DNA from: Rhypophila decipiens | Lineage: Eukaryota > Ascomycota > Sordariomycetes > Sordariales > Naviculisporaceae | DNA: 64,000 nucleotides | Assembly: GCA_033297075.1 (NCBI GenBank) | Contig: MU858222.1 | Coordinates: 1-64,000, forward strand | Reading direction: 5' to 3' | In this document: piece after piece, positions 33,227-44,273 of the stretch | Layout: each line of letters starts with the position of its first letter | Position numbering within the stretch: position 1 is the first letter of the stretch | Position numbers and translations under genes: made by a program | Notes under the pieces: model-generated | The model's database searches: none | Told to the model about the DNA's origin: nothing | What the model saw: the letters and a program-made list of their open reading frames with translations, nothing else

Positions 33227-33689
33227 TCAAGTGCCTCTCACAAGTTGTGCCTCGGCAAAACTCTCCCCGTCCCTCACAGTCATGCTGGTCGAAACATCGC
33301 AGAGAGTATATCTATACCACGATGTTTTGGTTCTTGCCAGCACCTTTTCGACCTTGTACGGGCCTTCTTGCGCTGATCCGTCTTCCCCCTTGATCCATAC
33401 CGTATGTCCGACCTTGAAACGGGGTTTCTGTGAATGCAGCCCGTATCAGCATAACACCTAGGTAGCTATCTGCAGCTTGTTTTGGGTGAGTGTCCGTTAG
33501 GGATATCTCCATACACTTGAGGACTTGACTACTTTATGGCGCTCTTCCTCGTCAGAGTCGCTCCCACTCTCAGTAACGACCGGCTTCTGGCGACTTGGAC
33601 TGTGATTTCCATGGCTACCTGTCAGTAGATGCTGCAAAAACATGACGCCTCAGGTGCAAGATGCATGCTTACACGGTGGGTTCAGACAT
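33227..33689 (-). CDS. Small SH3/Tudor-like protein, 105 aa, three exons
   Basis: Exons 33689-33673, 33614-33515 and 33427-33227 join in frame to give 105 residues from ATG to TGA. The N-terminal third is acidic and Ser-rich (VTESGSDSDEEERHKVV). The last 67 residues form a compact beta-rich segment: KPRFKVGHTVWIKGEDGSAQ, GPYKVEKVLARTKTSWYRY, TLCDVSTSMTVRDGESFAEA, ending in QLVRGT. The Lys-x-Gly-x-x-Val-Trp and Gly-Pro-Tyr-Lys-Val pattern is that of an SH3-like barrel (Tudor/KOW type). Family and role are unknown. The first exon is only 17 bases and its acceptor choice (TAG at 33616-33615) was set by the frame. No signal peptide or membrane helix is present. Confidence 0.6.
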
Positions 33690-34200
33690 TCTGATGGCTG
33701 CTGGGGGGAGGAAGTGGATCGAAGAGGATACGCTGTGGGAGCCTGAGAGGAACAGGAATTGCGAGGCGCGCCCTATTTATACGACGCAGAACTAAGGCTG
33801 CCCTTTGGGCTCCGAGGTAACCATGGAATGCTTGGAGACAGCCCAATGCGTTGTACTATCTGGGTATTTGGCATTGTTCGTGCATGTAAGGTGCAGCTTT
33901 TCCCGTTCTTGGCTACGGAGCCCAAGTAACAATACCTCAACGGAACAGCACAGTCGCCCAGCAGGGCAAATGGAATTGTGGTAAAGCTGGCTTACAGCGG
34001 AGCTCATCAACCAACAAGAGAAAGAATGAGTCGATGTGAAATCAATATCAGCTTGACCAGCACTTGTTCAAAAAGGTATTTTAGGACATTGTGTCCGGGA
34101 GGACCAGACTGTCTACCAAAATTGAGATCTGCTTTCTTTCATTAGTTTATGTATTTGCACACATTACTTTACTTGCGGTGGTCCCGCGTATCATAATGAA
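33690..34200. promoter_or_regulatory. Divergent intergenic region
   Basis: The small SH3-like gene (-) and the DUF6594 gene (+) start on either side of this 511-base gap, so it holds both promoters. No clear TATA box or palindrome was seen. Confidence 0.4.
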
Positions 34201-35430
34201 ATGGATCGAGTAAAGTCGGCATTAAACTGGAGGTTATGGAACCTGAACAGACCACGAAAGGAGACGGCAAGTTCCCCGGAGACACAAAACGAGTCGAGCA
34301 ACATTGAAGAATACAACTCTGATGAAAAGGAGGAGGAACCTGAGAGTATGTATATATTTTATATGGAGGTCAACTGATGTGCGCGCACACGAAGCTCATC
34401 AAACATCCCACAGTTGAGAGCTACCCAGCAGGATATCCTCAGTACTCGGCCCTCATCTCATCCTATGACTTATTTTTTGTCTTTCGTTCCTTCCGTCGAC
34501 TCCGGGCAAGACTACTTCTGGCAAAACAAGACGAGCTATGTGTCCTGGAGGCACAGTTGGACCAAATGGACCGCGACGAAACCGTGCCATTCTTCTTGGG
34601 AACATGCCGAGGTGGTGACCAAAATCCTGCCCGGGCCGCCCTGCTTGAGACTCTCCATCTGAAGCTTACTGCATACGGTATGTAAATGGCGAAATATTAT
34701 CCTCAGAGTATAGCTGATGTCGAATGCGAAAGATGCGCTCGTGGGCGAGTGTCGCAACATGCTCAGCTACAGCCGTGCAAGTTCCCGGGACCTCGCTAGT
34801 CTCCGGAACTGGCTCGACGACACTGGCTGCCTAAGCGAGGACGAAACGGTGTATCTGGACAGAGAGAACGATCTTGTGTCGCTTGCCTCCTCGGGCGATC
34901 ACGCAATGAAGCAGATTGAGGATTGGATAGAGGACAAGGTCATAGACAACTACGGGGATTTCCGAAAGGTAATTCGACCTTTTGGCAGTTTCTTCCTTGT
35001 ATAGCTTGAAGGAATGACTGACGCAGCAAACTTGAAAGCGCCCGGGATTCCAGGCCTCGACCAACCCCAGCGTCTTTATATACTCGGGCGGCCTCATCAA
35101 GGCCACAGCCAAAGTGACCATGTTGTTCCTCATCACGTTCCTCCTTCTCACGCCAGTGGTCATTTGCATCTTTGTCGACAGCATCCCCGCACGAATCATC
35201 GTCATCATTGTGTCGACAGCTTGTTATCTGAGCGTGTTGGCGCGGCTGACACGATCCAGGATGATGGAACTCATCTTGGCCGGGGCAACGTGAGTTGATG
35301 TCCATTCCTATTTCTGACTCCAAGACCGTCAAGTAAGTTATGAATGCTGAGAATCTCTACATCTAGGTTCGCAACCGTTTTGACTGTGTTTGTCTCCAAC
35401 TCGGTTTCTAGTCAGCTGGGGTCAGAATAA
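34201..35430 (+). CDS. DUF6594 membrane protein
   Basis: Five exons (34201-34345, 34414-34677, 34733-34968, 35039-35289, 35367-35430) give 319 residues. The middle matches the DUF6594 layout: YPAGYPQYSALISSYDLFFV, FRSFRRLRARLLLAKQDELC, VLEAQLDQMDRDE, LHLKLTAYDALVGE, then RDLASLRNWLDDTGCL and DLVSLAS. The C-terminus has two to three membrane helices (KVTMLFLITFLLLTPVVICI, RIIVIIVSTACYLSVLA and ATFATVLTVFVSNSVS), the family's usual ending. DUF6594 proteins are widespread in moulds; their role is unknown. The TPR-CHAT gene follows on the same strand after 825 bases. A minisatellite starts 127 bases after the stop. The start of exon 4 could be 35054 instead of 35039; both keep the frame. Confidence 0.85.
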
Positions 35431-36255
35431 CTGCTGCTCTCTGTTGACGAAGGGCCTGGGTCATGATCCGAAGTGGCTTTCTGCGTTAACTTTTAAGGGC
35501 TCTGATTCAGGCGCCTAATACCTTGCATACAGGCACCAGTCCAATTTGACTTTCCAGACTAGAGGCATTTATTCGAGCTAGTCAAGGCATTTATTTCAGC
35601 TATTCAAGGTATATATTTGGGCTAGTTAACGTATTATTCGAGCTAGTCAAGGCATTTACTCGAGCCAGTCAAGGGGACTCAAGGCATTTATTCAAGCCAG
35701 TCAAAGCATTTATTCCAGCCAGATAGGGCATCCATTCCACAAGAACACTGCCTATATATAAGAAGACTGGTGCCTATATACGACGGTAGTGGTACCTGAA
35801 TATTAAGCCCCTTGATTTAGACGATTATCGTGGCATCATTATATCCTTTGCTTGTGTAGTACCGTCCTTATCTACCCAGTGTATATGGAATTAGCCCATC
35901 TGCAAAGCGGTTTAGCTCCGCTCAAAGCCACACCAATAGATTATCCCCCGGAGTTTTATGAGTAGGCTCTTGGCAACTTTTGTGTAAGAGGCTAGGCCCA
36001 AATTGAAATAGGCTGATTCTCTAAACCGAGTACATTTCGATGAAATGGGAGCTGAGGTTGGCAAGAAAATGTTATGACCCGTGCATCGGACTCACTGGTG
36101 GCCAATCAGTTGAAGTCAGAATGCATGAATGCGGCCCAGCTTCCGTGCCCGATTTGATGGCATCTCTTGCCTGGCCATGAGGAGGTGGCGATAGCAGTAC
36201 GTCCAAACGTCCCAGCAACCGACCCAGACCAACTCTCTCCGTCCGAACTGAAACG
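35431..36255. other. Spacer between DUF6594 and TPR-CHAT genes
   Basis: Holds the minisatellite at 35557-35738, a short TATATA-rich patch after it (about 35752-35776) and the TPR-CHAT promoter. No further gene. Confidence 0.5.
35557..35738 (+). repeat. Minisatellite array 1, unit about 21 bases (core GGCATTTATTC)
   Basis: About eight diverged units follow the pattern AGTCAAGGCATTTATTCGAG (first 20 bases). They read in the same direction as the DUF6594 gene that ends 127 bases before. Related arrays are at 44.2, 47.8 and 55.2 kb. Confidence 0.85.
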
Positions 36256-39200
36256 ATGGGCTGGGGTCCGATAAGAAACGCAATTATTAAGGCAGCTGCG
36301 GTTGCAAACAGCGTCAGAGATGCGGTCAACACGCCAGATACTGTCTCAGCCACGAGACAGGCACTTGCGGCGACTCCAGGTGGAGACAAGAGCAACGTCT
36401 TGTATATGCATCAGCTCGCGGTTCAGCTGGCAAGTCGATACCAGGCGGTGGGAGCAACAGCAGACTTTGACGAGGCCAGTCAACTTTGCCAGAAAGTCCT
36501 CCAACTCACTGACCCAAAAGAAACGCATCGCACAGACACCTTGCACACGCTATCATGTCTGCTCGGATATCGACACCAGCGGACACGACAGACGGCTGAT
36601 CTGAACCAGGCTATCCAGTATGGTCAGGAGTTGCTGCAAGTCCCCGCGCTCGACGCCGCGCAAAGAGCATCGGCTATGAACCACCTTGCCCTGTGTCTGA
36701 GAAAGCGATTCCAAGAAGAAGCGTCCACCCCCGACATCGTCGAGGCTGTCCATTTTGCACGCGAGGCATCTGTCACATGTCCTGAAGGAGACACAAACCG
36801 GACGAAATACCTGGACGATCTTGCCCTTTTGCTCTTTGAGAATCATGCGGCCATGGACACACAGGAACTGTTGGCAGAAGCCATGTCCGTCGCTCACAAG
36901 GCTATCCTCGACTCACCTCCGTGCCAGGCAGACCGAATGGTTCTACTCACTCACCTTGCAAAGGCCCACCATGTTCAATATCAGCGGAAGGGGGGAGTAT
37001 CAGATCTTGAAATGGCTATTAGGTTGTATGAGGATTCCAAAGGACTGGCGAGGCCAAAGTCGCCAGAGGCAACTAGCAGGAGCTACTCACTGGGCGCGGC
37101 ATACCTGGATAGGTTCAGGAGAACGCATTCGGGGGCCGATCTCAAGGTGGCTATGAAAGAGGCTTCCCTAGCCGTGTATGGAACTTTGGCCGACCACCCC
37201 GAGAGAGCAGATCGGCTGGTCGGCCTTGGAATTGTGTACCGCGAAAGCTATCTCAGAACAGGAATCACGAGTGACCTGGAAGAAGCCACTAGGTTATTCC
37301 AAGCCGCTGTTGATAGCACTGATCCCACCAACGCTGGTTGGCCAGGCCATGTCCACCACCTTGGAGGAGCACATCTCGATCGGTACATAGCCCGGACGCG
37401 AGGATCTAGCTGGGAGCTAGCAGCCCGGCTTGTGCGGGAAGCTGTTGATTTGACACCAGCAGACCATCTGGACCAGGCATCGAGACTCGAGACCCTTGCC
37501 CATATATACAAGGCCGGGCTCCCGGAGGATGCATCAAGTAGTGATATGGCAATCCAGCTATTCCAAGAGGCCGTAAATGCATCTCCTCCAGGTCATACAT
37601 CGCGAGCATCTCGTCTTCATAACCTGGGACTGGAATATGAGGCGAGATATCGGAAATTGAGGGGCCCAACTGATCTCGCGACAGCCACGAGGATCTTCCA
37701 TGATGCCCTGCATGACGCTTGGTCAAACATCCATGCCCGATTAGCTGCCGGAAAAGACCTAACCTTCCTCTTGGCTCACGCCGGTGACTGGAACGGAGCC
37801 ACCGAGACCGCTGAGGTGGTGATCAACCTGATGCCGTCATTGACGCCCGTTTCACTAGGCTACGCCGACAAGAAGCGGCTTCTTTTACAGTTTGGCAACT
37901 TTGCCTCGGATGCAGCGGCAATAGCGCTGAATGCTGGCCAGTCTCCATTCCAAGCATTGCAGCTCCTCGAGCTTGGTCGCGGAATCTTGGCTGGGTCCTT
38001 GAGCGAGCTATATACTGACGTATCAGAACTATCCCAGCGGCACCCCGATATCGCGGCAAGATATACCCGTTTGCGCAACGAGGTTGATAACCGGGCAAGA
38101 TCCGCTGAAACCCCAAGAGTAGTTCATCAGGGGCAGCCCGATTTCACGTTCGCCAGCACAGCCAAAATTCAAGCCAACAAGTTTTACGAGGCTGGCAAAG
38201 CTTTTGAGGGAATTTCGGCAGAGATTCGGAATTTACCAGGATTCCAAGACTTTCTCCTCCCACCTAACGAGCACATGGTAAAAGGTGCCGCCGAGCAAGG
38301 GCCCCTCATCGCTATCAATACAAGCAGGTATCGCTGTGATGCAATACTGGTGACCAAAAATGAGATTAGGGCATTACCATTGCCATCTCTCCAAATGGGT
38401 GATATAGAGGGCAGGATCAGGAGGGGAGAAATTGGGCGGCTCAGCACATTATCATGGCTGTGGAAGACTGTTACGAGTCCAATCTTGGATGCCCTTGGGT
38501 ACACGCAGCCGTTTCTCCACCATGACAGCGGTACTAGTAGCTGGCCGCATGTGTGGTGGATTCCCACGGGATCACTATCCAAGTTTCCTCTACACGCCGC
38601 CGGCGTCTATGGAGATCCCGCAGTCAAGATGGGACAATCCTCGTCGGGTCCCGTTCCCAACCAGACTGTCCTGGACAGAGTCATGTCCTCTTATAGCACC
38701 TCGATCAAAACCATCATCCACATACGATCCGACAGCAGCACGGCGGTTATCGCCACTTCTGGTATGGGTAAAGTGCCGGGAACAGCAATCCTCCTCGCCA
38801 TGGAAATCACTCCCAACCAACCTCGCCTTCCGCACGCCAAGAATGAAATCTCCCATCTCATCCCCTTGTGCACGTCCATGGATCTCGAACCTGTCATCCC
38901 AGTACCTTTGAAAGAAGGCGTCATGAGTGACCTTGCCTCAGGTCGCTGTCGCATCTTTCACTTTGCCGAGCACGGGCATACCGACCCTGTGGACGCACTA
39001 GAGAGCTACCTCTGTCTCGGCGACAGCTCGACCTCGCAATACGGCATCGAGTACGAGAGGCTCAAGGTCGCTGATCTCTGGAAGCTCAATCTCCGCGATG
39101 ATGGCCGGCCTCCCCCTTTTCTTGCCTATCTCTCGGCCTGCAGCACCGGGGACGTCGAGGACGCCAGGTCAGCGCAGGAGAGCATCCATCTCATCGGGTC

Positions 39201-39546
39201 CTTTCAAGGGGCTGGGTTCCGGCACGTGATTGGGACGCTGTGGGAGGTCAACGATGCCCTCTGCGTGGATATGGCGAGACTGACATATGAGGAGCTGTCA
39301 AAGGGCGATGCAGAGAACGACGAGGCGGTTTGTAAGGGGCTGCATATGGCCATGAGGGAACTGAGAGGGCGGTGGCTGCAAAAGATATTGGCGAGGGCAG
39401 AGACTATAGAAGAGACAAATAGTAGTCGAAGTCTGAGCCAAGATGGCTTCCCCAGGAAGGTCATGTTGTGTGATGACTCGGATGAAGAGGACGGAGAGGC
39501 GACGGATGTGCCTTTTTGGATACCGTATGTTCATTTTGGGGTCTGA
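36256..39546 (+). CDS. TPR-CHAT protein, putative caspase-like cysteine peptidase
   Basis: A single exon encodes 1096 residues. About residues 50-560 are alpha-solenoid repeats of the fungal TPR/CHAT type, with recurring units such as DFDEASQLCQKVLQL, DLNQAIQYGQELLQV, DLEMAIRLYEDSKGL, DLEEATRLFQAAVD and DLATATRIFHDALH. The C-terminal CHAT domain (about 740-1096) has the catalytic His906 in IFHFAEHGHTDP and Cys962 in YLSACSTGD, 56 residues apart. It also has the IHLIGSFQGAGFRHVIGTLW block and the usual ending FWIPYVHFGV. CHAT domains are separase/caspase-clan peptidases, and in bacteria TPR-CHAT proteins act in immunity and cell death. No membrane segment is present, so it is probably cytosolic. 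The neighbouring DUF6594 membrane gene is codirectional. The substrate is unknown. Confidence 0.92.
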   Translation: MGWGPIRNAIIKAAAVANSVRDAVNTPDTVSATRQALAATPGGDKSNVLYMHQLAVQLASRYQAVGATADFDEASQLCQKVLQLTDPKETHRTDTLHTLSCLLGYRHQRTRQTADLNQAIQYGQELLQVPALDAAQRASAMNHLALCLRKRFQEEASTPDIVEAVHFAREASVTCPEGDTNRTKYLDDLALLLFENHAAMDTQELLAEAMSVAHKAILDSPPCQADRMVLLTHLAKAHHVQYQRKGGVSDLEMAIRLYEDSKGLARPKSPEATSRSYSLGAAYLDRFRRTHSGADLKVAMKEASLAVYGTLADHPERADRLVGLGIVYRESYLRTGITSDLEEATRLFQAAVDSTDPTNAGWPGHVHHLGGAHLDRYIARTRGSSWELAARLVREAVDLTPADHLDQASRLETLAHIYKAGLPEDASSSDMAIQLFQEAVNASPPGHTSRASRLHNLGLEYEARYRKLRGPTDLATATRIFHDALHDAWSNIHARLAAGKDLTFLLAHAGDWNGATETAEVVINLMPSLTPVSLGYADKKRLLLQFGNFASDAAAIALNAGQSPFQALQLLELGRGILAGSLSELYTDVSELSQRHPDIAARYTRLRNEVDNRARSAETPRVVHQGQPDFTFASTAKIQANKFYEAGKAFEGISAEIRNLPGFQDFLLPPNEHMVKGAAEQGPLIAINTSRYRCDAILVTKNEIRALPLPSLQMGDIEGRIRRGEIGRLSTLSWLWKTVTSPILDALGYTQPFLHHDSGTSSWPHVWWIPTGSLSKFPLHAAGVYGDPAVKMGQSSSGPVPNQTVLDRVMSSYSTSIKTIIHIRSDSSTAVIATSGMGKVPGTAILLAMEITPNQPRLPHAKNEISHLIPLCTSMDLEPVIPVPLKEGVMSDLASGRCRIFHFAEHGHTDPVDALESYLCLGDSSTSQYGIEYERLKVADLWKLNLRDDGRPPPFLAYLSACSTGDVEDARSAQESIHLIGSFQGAGFRHVIGTLWEVNDALCVDMARLTYEELSKGDAENDEAVCKGLHMAMRELRGRWLQKILARAETIEETNSSRSLSQDGFPRKVMLCDDSDEEDGEATDVPFWIPYVHFGV

Positions 39547-39953
39547 TATTCTGCAGTTCACACAGTCATGATACACTCTCCTTGGAGACATGCACTAAGG
39601 AAAGCAATGCTTCACTCAGGCTTGAAACAAACACTCAAAGAGCGAACTTTTATGGGGGCAAGCCCCCAAGCCCCCGGCAAAATACAGCTGTCGTCGTCGA
39701 TAACTGACTGGTTGACTGGCTGACTGGCGGCGTTGTCGTCGATACGGATTGACTAGCTGGCTGGCTGGGGGAATTATTGTCATGTTGCGCTGTAAATAGC
39801 TATGCTTCACTCACGTGATTGAATTTCGAGTATGTGTTTGTTCGTGAAGCATTCAAGTTGCTCATCATCAAGGATTCAGCGTCACTGCATTGATATAAGT
39901 TCAGAAAGGTGAATGGGATTGTCTGCTTTGGAGGGGAGCAACTCTAAATTTCC
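39547..39953. other. Intergenic region between convergent genes
   Basis: Contains a small GGGGGCAAGCCCCC hairpin (about 39654-39667) and TGACTGGC-type short tandem repeats (about 39708-39770). No gene. Confidence 0.5.
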
Positions 39954-41208
39954 TCAGGGAGCTTCATCTTCCTTGTGTCCAATATGACTCAAATCATGAC
40001 TTGGCCGGTTTTCAACGTCCCCGTTCGTTATCCTCGACAACTGAGTGCCCTCTCCACGCTGCATGGACGCCATATACATGGCTCTTGCCTCGTGCCCCGA
40101 AGAACCAGCCCCTTGTCTCTCTCCATAAGCATCGCGGCTATCCTCATCAGCCAACGTCGACGGATATCCCGACAGTATATGGGGAAAGAAGCGATTGACG
40201 ATGGGTTTCATGGTTGTCAAACAAGCGCAAAGAATAGCAATGTTGATCTCCCACGAATTCCATGTCGCCGTGGTCGCAGAATCCCACGTCACGTCTCCGC
40301 TGCTGTGGTCAATATCCCGGGCTAAAAGGCCTGCCCTTGTCAGTGAGATGATGCAGACGCTGCCTAGTGTTAGTCGCTAATCCAAGCCTAGAAAAGAGCA
40401 CGGGCATGGGAAACGGACCTGAAACCGAGCACAAAGATGACACAAAGAGCAATCTTCTGCGGCCTGGGAGAGCGAATCCTGTGCACAATCACAAGCGGAA
40501 GCAAGAGGATCAAAAAGTCTGTAACGATGTTGAGACCAGCGTGGCTCCAGTATATCGACAACGGATGACAGTAGGCCGTGTCTCGCTTGGAGAAGTCCCA
40601 AAACGCATCAAGCGGGATGCATGCCGTGGCGAGAGTGGCGAGGATGTAGACGTGACTGACGAGGACGAGCCCGAGGAGCATCTTGGCTGCCAGACGCACG
40701 CGGTTGTAGGTGAGGACGCGGATGTAGAGGCAGAGGATTGACAGCTTGGTGAGCGTCATGCTGAGAACATAGACGATGGTGAGGATGATGCTGAGCTGGA
40801 TTCACCCGCTGTCAGTCTCTTTTCCCGCTCGGCCGAGCTCAACTGCCGGAACTTACCTTGAAGTACATCATAAAGTCGTATTCACTGGTGTACATGACAT
40901 GTCTGCCCAGGCCGTGCTGGAGTTCTGCCCATTCGAGGCCTGGTTAGTCTCATCGCCAAGTAAGCCAACCCGGAAGATGCTATCTCACGTAGTCCAATGC
41001 AGACCGTTACACCAACTGAGAAGAACAGCGCGGCCAGAAGCAACCAGTCCTCCAACCCCACGACACGCAGGATGCCGAAGCGCGCCCATAGTCGGAGCGC
41101 AACGGCAAGAGTCGCCAGCGTCAGCGACACAGCGGCGTTGGCAACAACCGAATGCCCATTCCAGTCGTTGGGATCGGGAGCATTGGTCGTGTTGCTGGTG
41201 GTGGACAT
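39954..41208 (-). CDS. Fungal rhodopsin-like seven-helix membrane protein
   Basis: Four exons (41208-40989, 40939-40857, 40795-40419, 40359-39954) give 361 residues with all joins in frame. The order fits the fungal rhodopsin-domain family (PTH11/SAT4-related): ATLAVALRLWARFGILRVVG, LEDWLLLAALFFSVGV, LQHGLGRHV, SMTLTKLSILCLYIRV, CIPLDAFWDF, SHAGLNIVTDFLILLLPLVI and ISLTRAGLL, then a final helix with ATWNSWEINIAILCACLTTM. The hydrophilic tail is Ser/Arg/Glu-rich. There is no CFEM domain at the N-terminus. Family members include the PTH11-like receptors, but most have no assigned ligand. The first ATG in frame is at 41208; no earlier ATG exists in the frame. Confidence 0.9.
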
Positions 41209-42059
41209 GACGATGGTCTCTGGAGTCCTCACAGTCTCTGTCGCGTCTGTCGTACTGGTTGGCCGTCGGCGCAATCGCGGTGCGCCAAGAGAGGTGAAAC
41301 CTGCATTGGCTGCCCTGTTCAGTCAAGCAAAGAGGGACCTTTGAATGTGCATCGACACTGCATTCCTGGAGTCTGCGATCTGGGGAAACAGATAAAGAGA
41401 TCGAGAAACCTGATGGCGTTGGCACCGCAAGATGTCATGATGATTTCTCATGGTGTCTCATCCTTCTCAGCCACTAATCTCGGTCAGCCCAAGCGGGTAG
41501 CCATCCCGCCCCCTGCACCAAGAGAATTGCGTGCTGAGGTGTTCTTGGCCAACCCGAAGCAGCGGCACATCAGCAGGGGTCCCGGACAGGACCAGCCAGC
41601 CATCGCAAAAGTTCCCTGGTTGCCTGGGTTTCTCACACCGGCTGCAACCTGCCCCGGATATGGTGGACATTAACCTCCTGGTTTATACGGATGCTCAGGG
41701 GACGGGGACTCGGGAACAAGCCAAGTGTGACGAACTGACTGCCACAGAAGGTGGGTTGGGTGCTGTAACCCTAACCCTGTACGATGAGCACGCGACCCAC
41801 TCAAGCTGATTGACCTAAGCGCGTGTGCGACGCGCTTCTCTCTTGCTTTCTCTTCTTCTTCAGAGTAGAATCTTCGTTCGTAGTGCCAATTGAACAGCTA
41901 CCATGCTCTGAACCGATGGCCGTGACACCAAGCAAGTCAAGTCTGGGGTAAGATTACTTGATTTGACTTGACGATTGAGGTTTTTTGAGTTTCAAAAGCA
42001 CAGGCTTAACTTAACTTGACCTACAGACTCACAAAGCCCTGGTAACCCTAACCCTCGGG
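41209..42059. other. Intergenic region
   Basis: No gene recognised. Around 41930-42030 short CAAGTCAAGTC / GACTTGAC inverted motifs recur. The left end is the promoter of the rhodopsin-like gene. Confidence 0.4.
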
Positions 42060-43382
42060 ATGATGAAGATTTCACGGGATGAATGGGCAACGTACGCTGC
42101 ATCACCAGCCAAGTATATCCGCAAATCGTCCGACGAGAAAGTCTCGGCAACCCGATCAATCACCTTCCGGATGGCAAACCACGTCAATGCGTGGAAGGAC
42201 GTGGATGGTGATGTTGGTGTGGCCCTCTGCAGTGGTTAACCTCGTTGTCCACAAGAACCGCACACTGGATGTCCTGATCTATCAGGCGGTGACCAAAAAG
42301 AGGTGACCAAGTACCTGGTTGACAAGATTCTTGGTATGGAGACGGCCTTTAACGCTGTGTTACATATATCATCGTCTGGGGGATGTCGGACAAGGGAGAG
42401 CTACTTGCAACGGAGATTATCCTGCTGACTCGGTTATGATGTATTGATTGAAAGGGCAAAGGCTGTTCCCAAGGCGATTATCGTGTCGGATTTGAAAACC
42501 GGCCCGACTTTGTGCATTTCAAGTTGTGCACAGCTTGATTCGGCCTGGCGGAGCCATCATTTCACTGGAGCCTCGGTCAGCTGCATCCATTGGGACGATC
42601 TAATCTGAACTGCCTCCTATGGAGCCTGAGCTTGCCGCTCTGAATGCTCAGGAAAAGGGGTTTTTTCGACAATGGCGGCCAGCCGACAACAAAGACATCA
42701 AGGCCCCAGGCAGTACTCTTTTTCGTTGAACCCTCGGCGGACAAGGCTGGATATTCATGTGGGTGATCCGGCACCTGGGTCGAATTTGAAGTTAAAGATC
42801 TGGGGAATTTCAATTCCCTTGCATCGACACAGCCCAAGAATGTCGATGCTGAAGCGACTGCAGCTGGCCTCCCAGACGGATATGTTGAAGTTCAAGTCAA
42901 GGCTGTGGGCATCATCACGACATTTCTCACTTGAGCACAAGTTCGAAACCCATGATGGCACCCTCGTCAAGGCAGGTGAGCGGGAGCTGCTGCACACTGT
43001 CGACATTGCCTTGTCTTTTCCCAAGGCAAAGACGGTGTCGGGGCTGGTCTCGAGCCCTTTGGGTCTGAAGGAGCTCAGGAAGAAAGGGTTCAAGGCAACG
43101 AATGCCACGCTCAACGACGCCCGTGCTCTGCTTCTCTCAAGTGCCCTCGATCGACAGAGCAGCAGGCAGTGGTATGGTTTCCTCGACCAGATTATGGCGG
43201 CCATATCCTCGCGCGAAGAAGACGCCTCCAAGCTCGTTGTTGCCTTGACCACGAAACGCTTCTTGTTGATAACTCGAGTCGCGACTAACAAGACTGATCC
43301 CACGTGCCCGATTACCAAGTTTGGCATGGACAGCATGCTTGCGGCCGAGTTTCTCACCCGTTTTATCACGCCTTTAGACTGA
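42060..43382 (+). pseudogene. Highly reducing polyketide synthase relic (3' end)
   Basis: Scattered frames hold pieces of the C-terminal part of a fungal PKS. An enoylreductase entry-like segment (LPDGYVEVQVKAVG, near 42.86-42.91 kb) and upstream EPSADKAGYSC lie in one frame. The 42672-43382 frame continues with ARALLLSSALDRQSSRQWYG and ends in a carrier-protein motif TKFGMDSMLAAEF, whose Ser is the 4'-phosphopantetheine site. The ketosynthase, acyltransferase and most of the ER and KR are missing, and several stops lie upstream. No intact biosynthetic genes flank it. Family assignment depends mainly on the ACP-like motif. Confidence 0.45.
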
Positions 43383-44211
43383 TTGGTTGAACGTGGCTTG
43401 CTTGCTGGTAATAGGCCGTGGGGTATATGATTTGGGGCCTCCCTGTCGCATTTATCCCTGATGTGTATCTGTATACCCGTCTCTTATCGTGTCGTATCTT
43501 CTACATTGACCGTCGGACTATAGTTGTTTTGCAGTGGAGGATAATGTGTACAGTGTCGTGGTCATCGCTCGGTCGTAGGCGTGGTCGTGGTCGTGGTTTT
43601 CACTCGGTTGCGGTCGTGGGATCGTCTCGTAGGTCGCCGTCCGTTGGTGTTCGACACCCGTTCATTGTCCCATCCATGTACTTAACCGATTCCAACATCT
43701 TGTCTATGTTATATCCTGCTATTTTCACTCTTGCGCCAGACCTGTGGCCCAGAATGTGCAATATCTCCCCTTTTCTGCTTGATGTATAGCCTTGTACCTC
43801 CGGCGAGGTTCCCTCCGGTGAGGATCTTTCCGATGAGAGGCACGGATCGGTCGTAATCGGGTATTCGATCGTCTTCAGTTCTAGTGTATGGGTCTGAATG
43901 ATGTTTCTCTCCCTTTCAAGCATCGCGGTACCAACCCCGTTCTCGAACCCCTGTGTGTATGTATGAGTTTCCACCTCTTGAACCGAGTCTTGTTATTTTT
44001 GCGCGCTGGGAGATACGTATTGGAGCAGATGGAACGGTCGGGGATCGGGCGCGAGAAATGTCGTCAATGTCGATGGATAGGTAAAGCCATTGAAGAGTTG
44101 AAAAATGAATTTGCTGGTTTATATAAAAAAAAACGCCGCCGCTAAAACTACCGTGTCCTTCGCTAAAACCACTGTCTTAGCTTTCAATCTAATGTTCTAA
44201 GGTCAATTATA
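43383..44211. other. Intergenic region
   Basis: Contains a GTCGTG-rich short repeat (about 43568-43612). No supported gene. Confidence 0.4.
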
Positions 44212-44270
44212 AATAGATGCCTTAACTGTCCAGAATAAATACCTTGACTAGCTCGAATAAATGCGTTCGA
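44212..44270 (-). repeat. Minisatellite array 2 (about three units)
   Basis: Units read on the minus strand (plus-strand cores AATAAATACCTTGACTAGCT and AATAAATGCG). The array abuts the inverted-repeat element at 44274. Without that element it would lie about 140 bases 3' of the minus-strand GH71 gene, in the same orientation. Confidence 0.7.
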
Positions 44271-44273
44271 CTT

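Noticed and set aside
39616..39810. Short repeats with TGACTGGC considered as a CRISPR-like array
   Set aside because: Units are short, irregular and without spacers; CRISPR arrays are not expected in a fungal nuclear genome.
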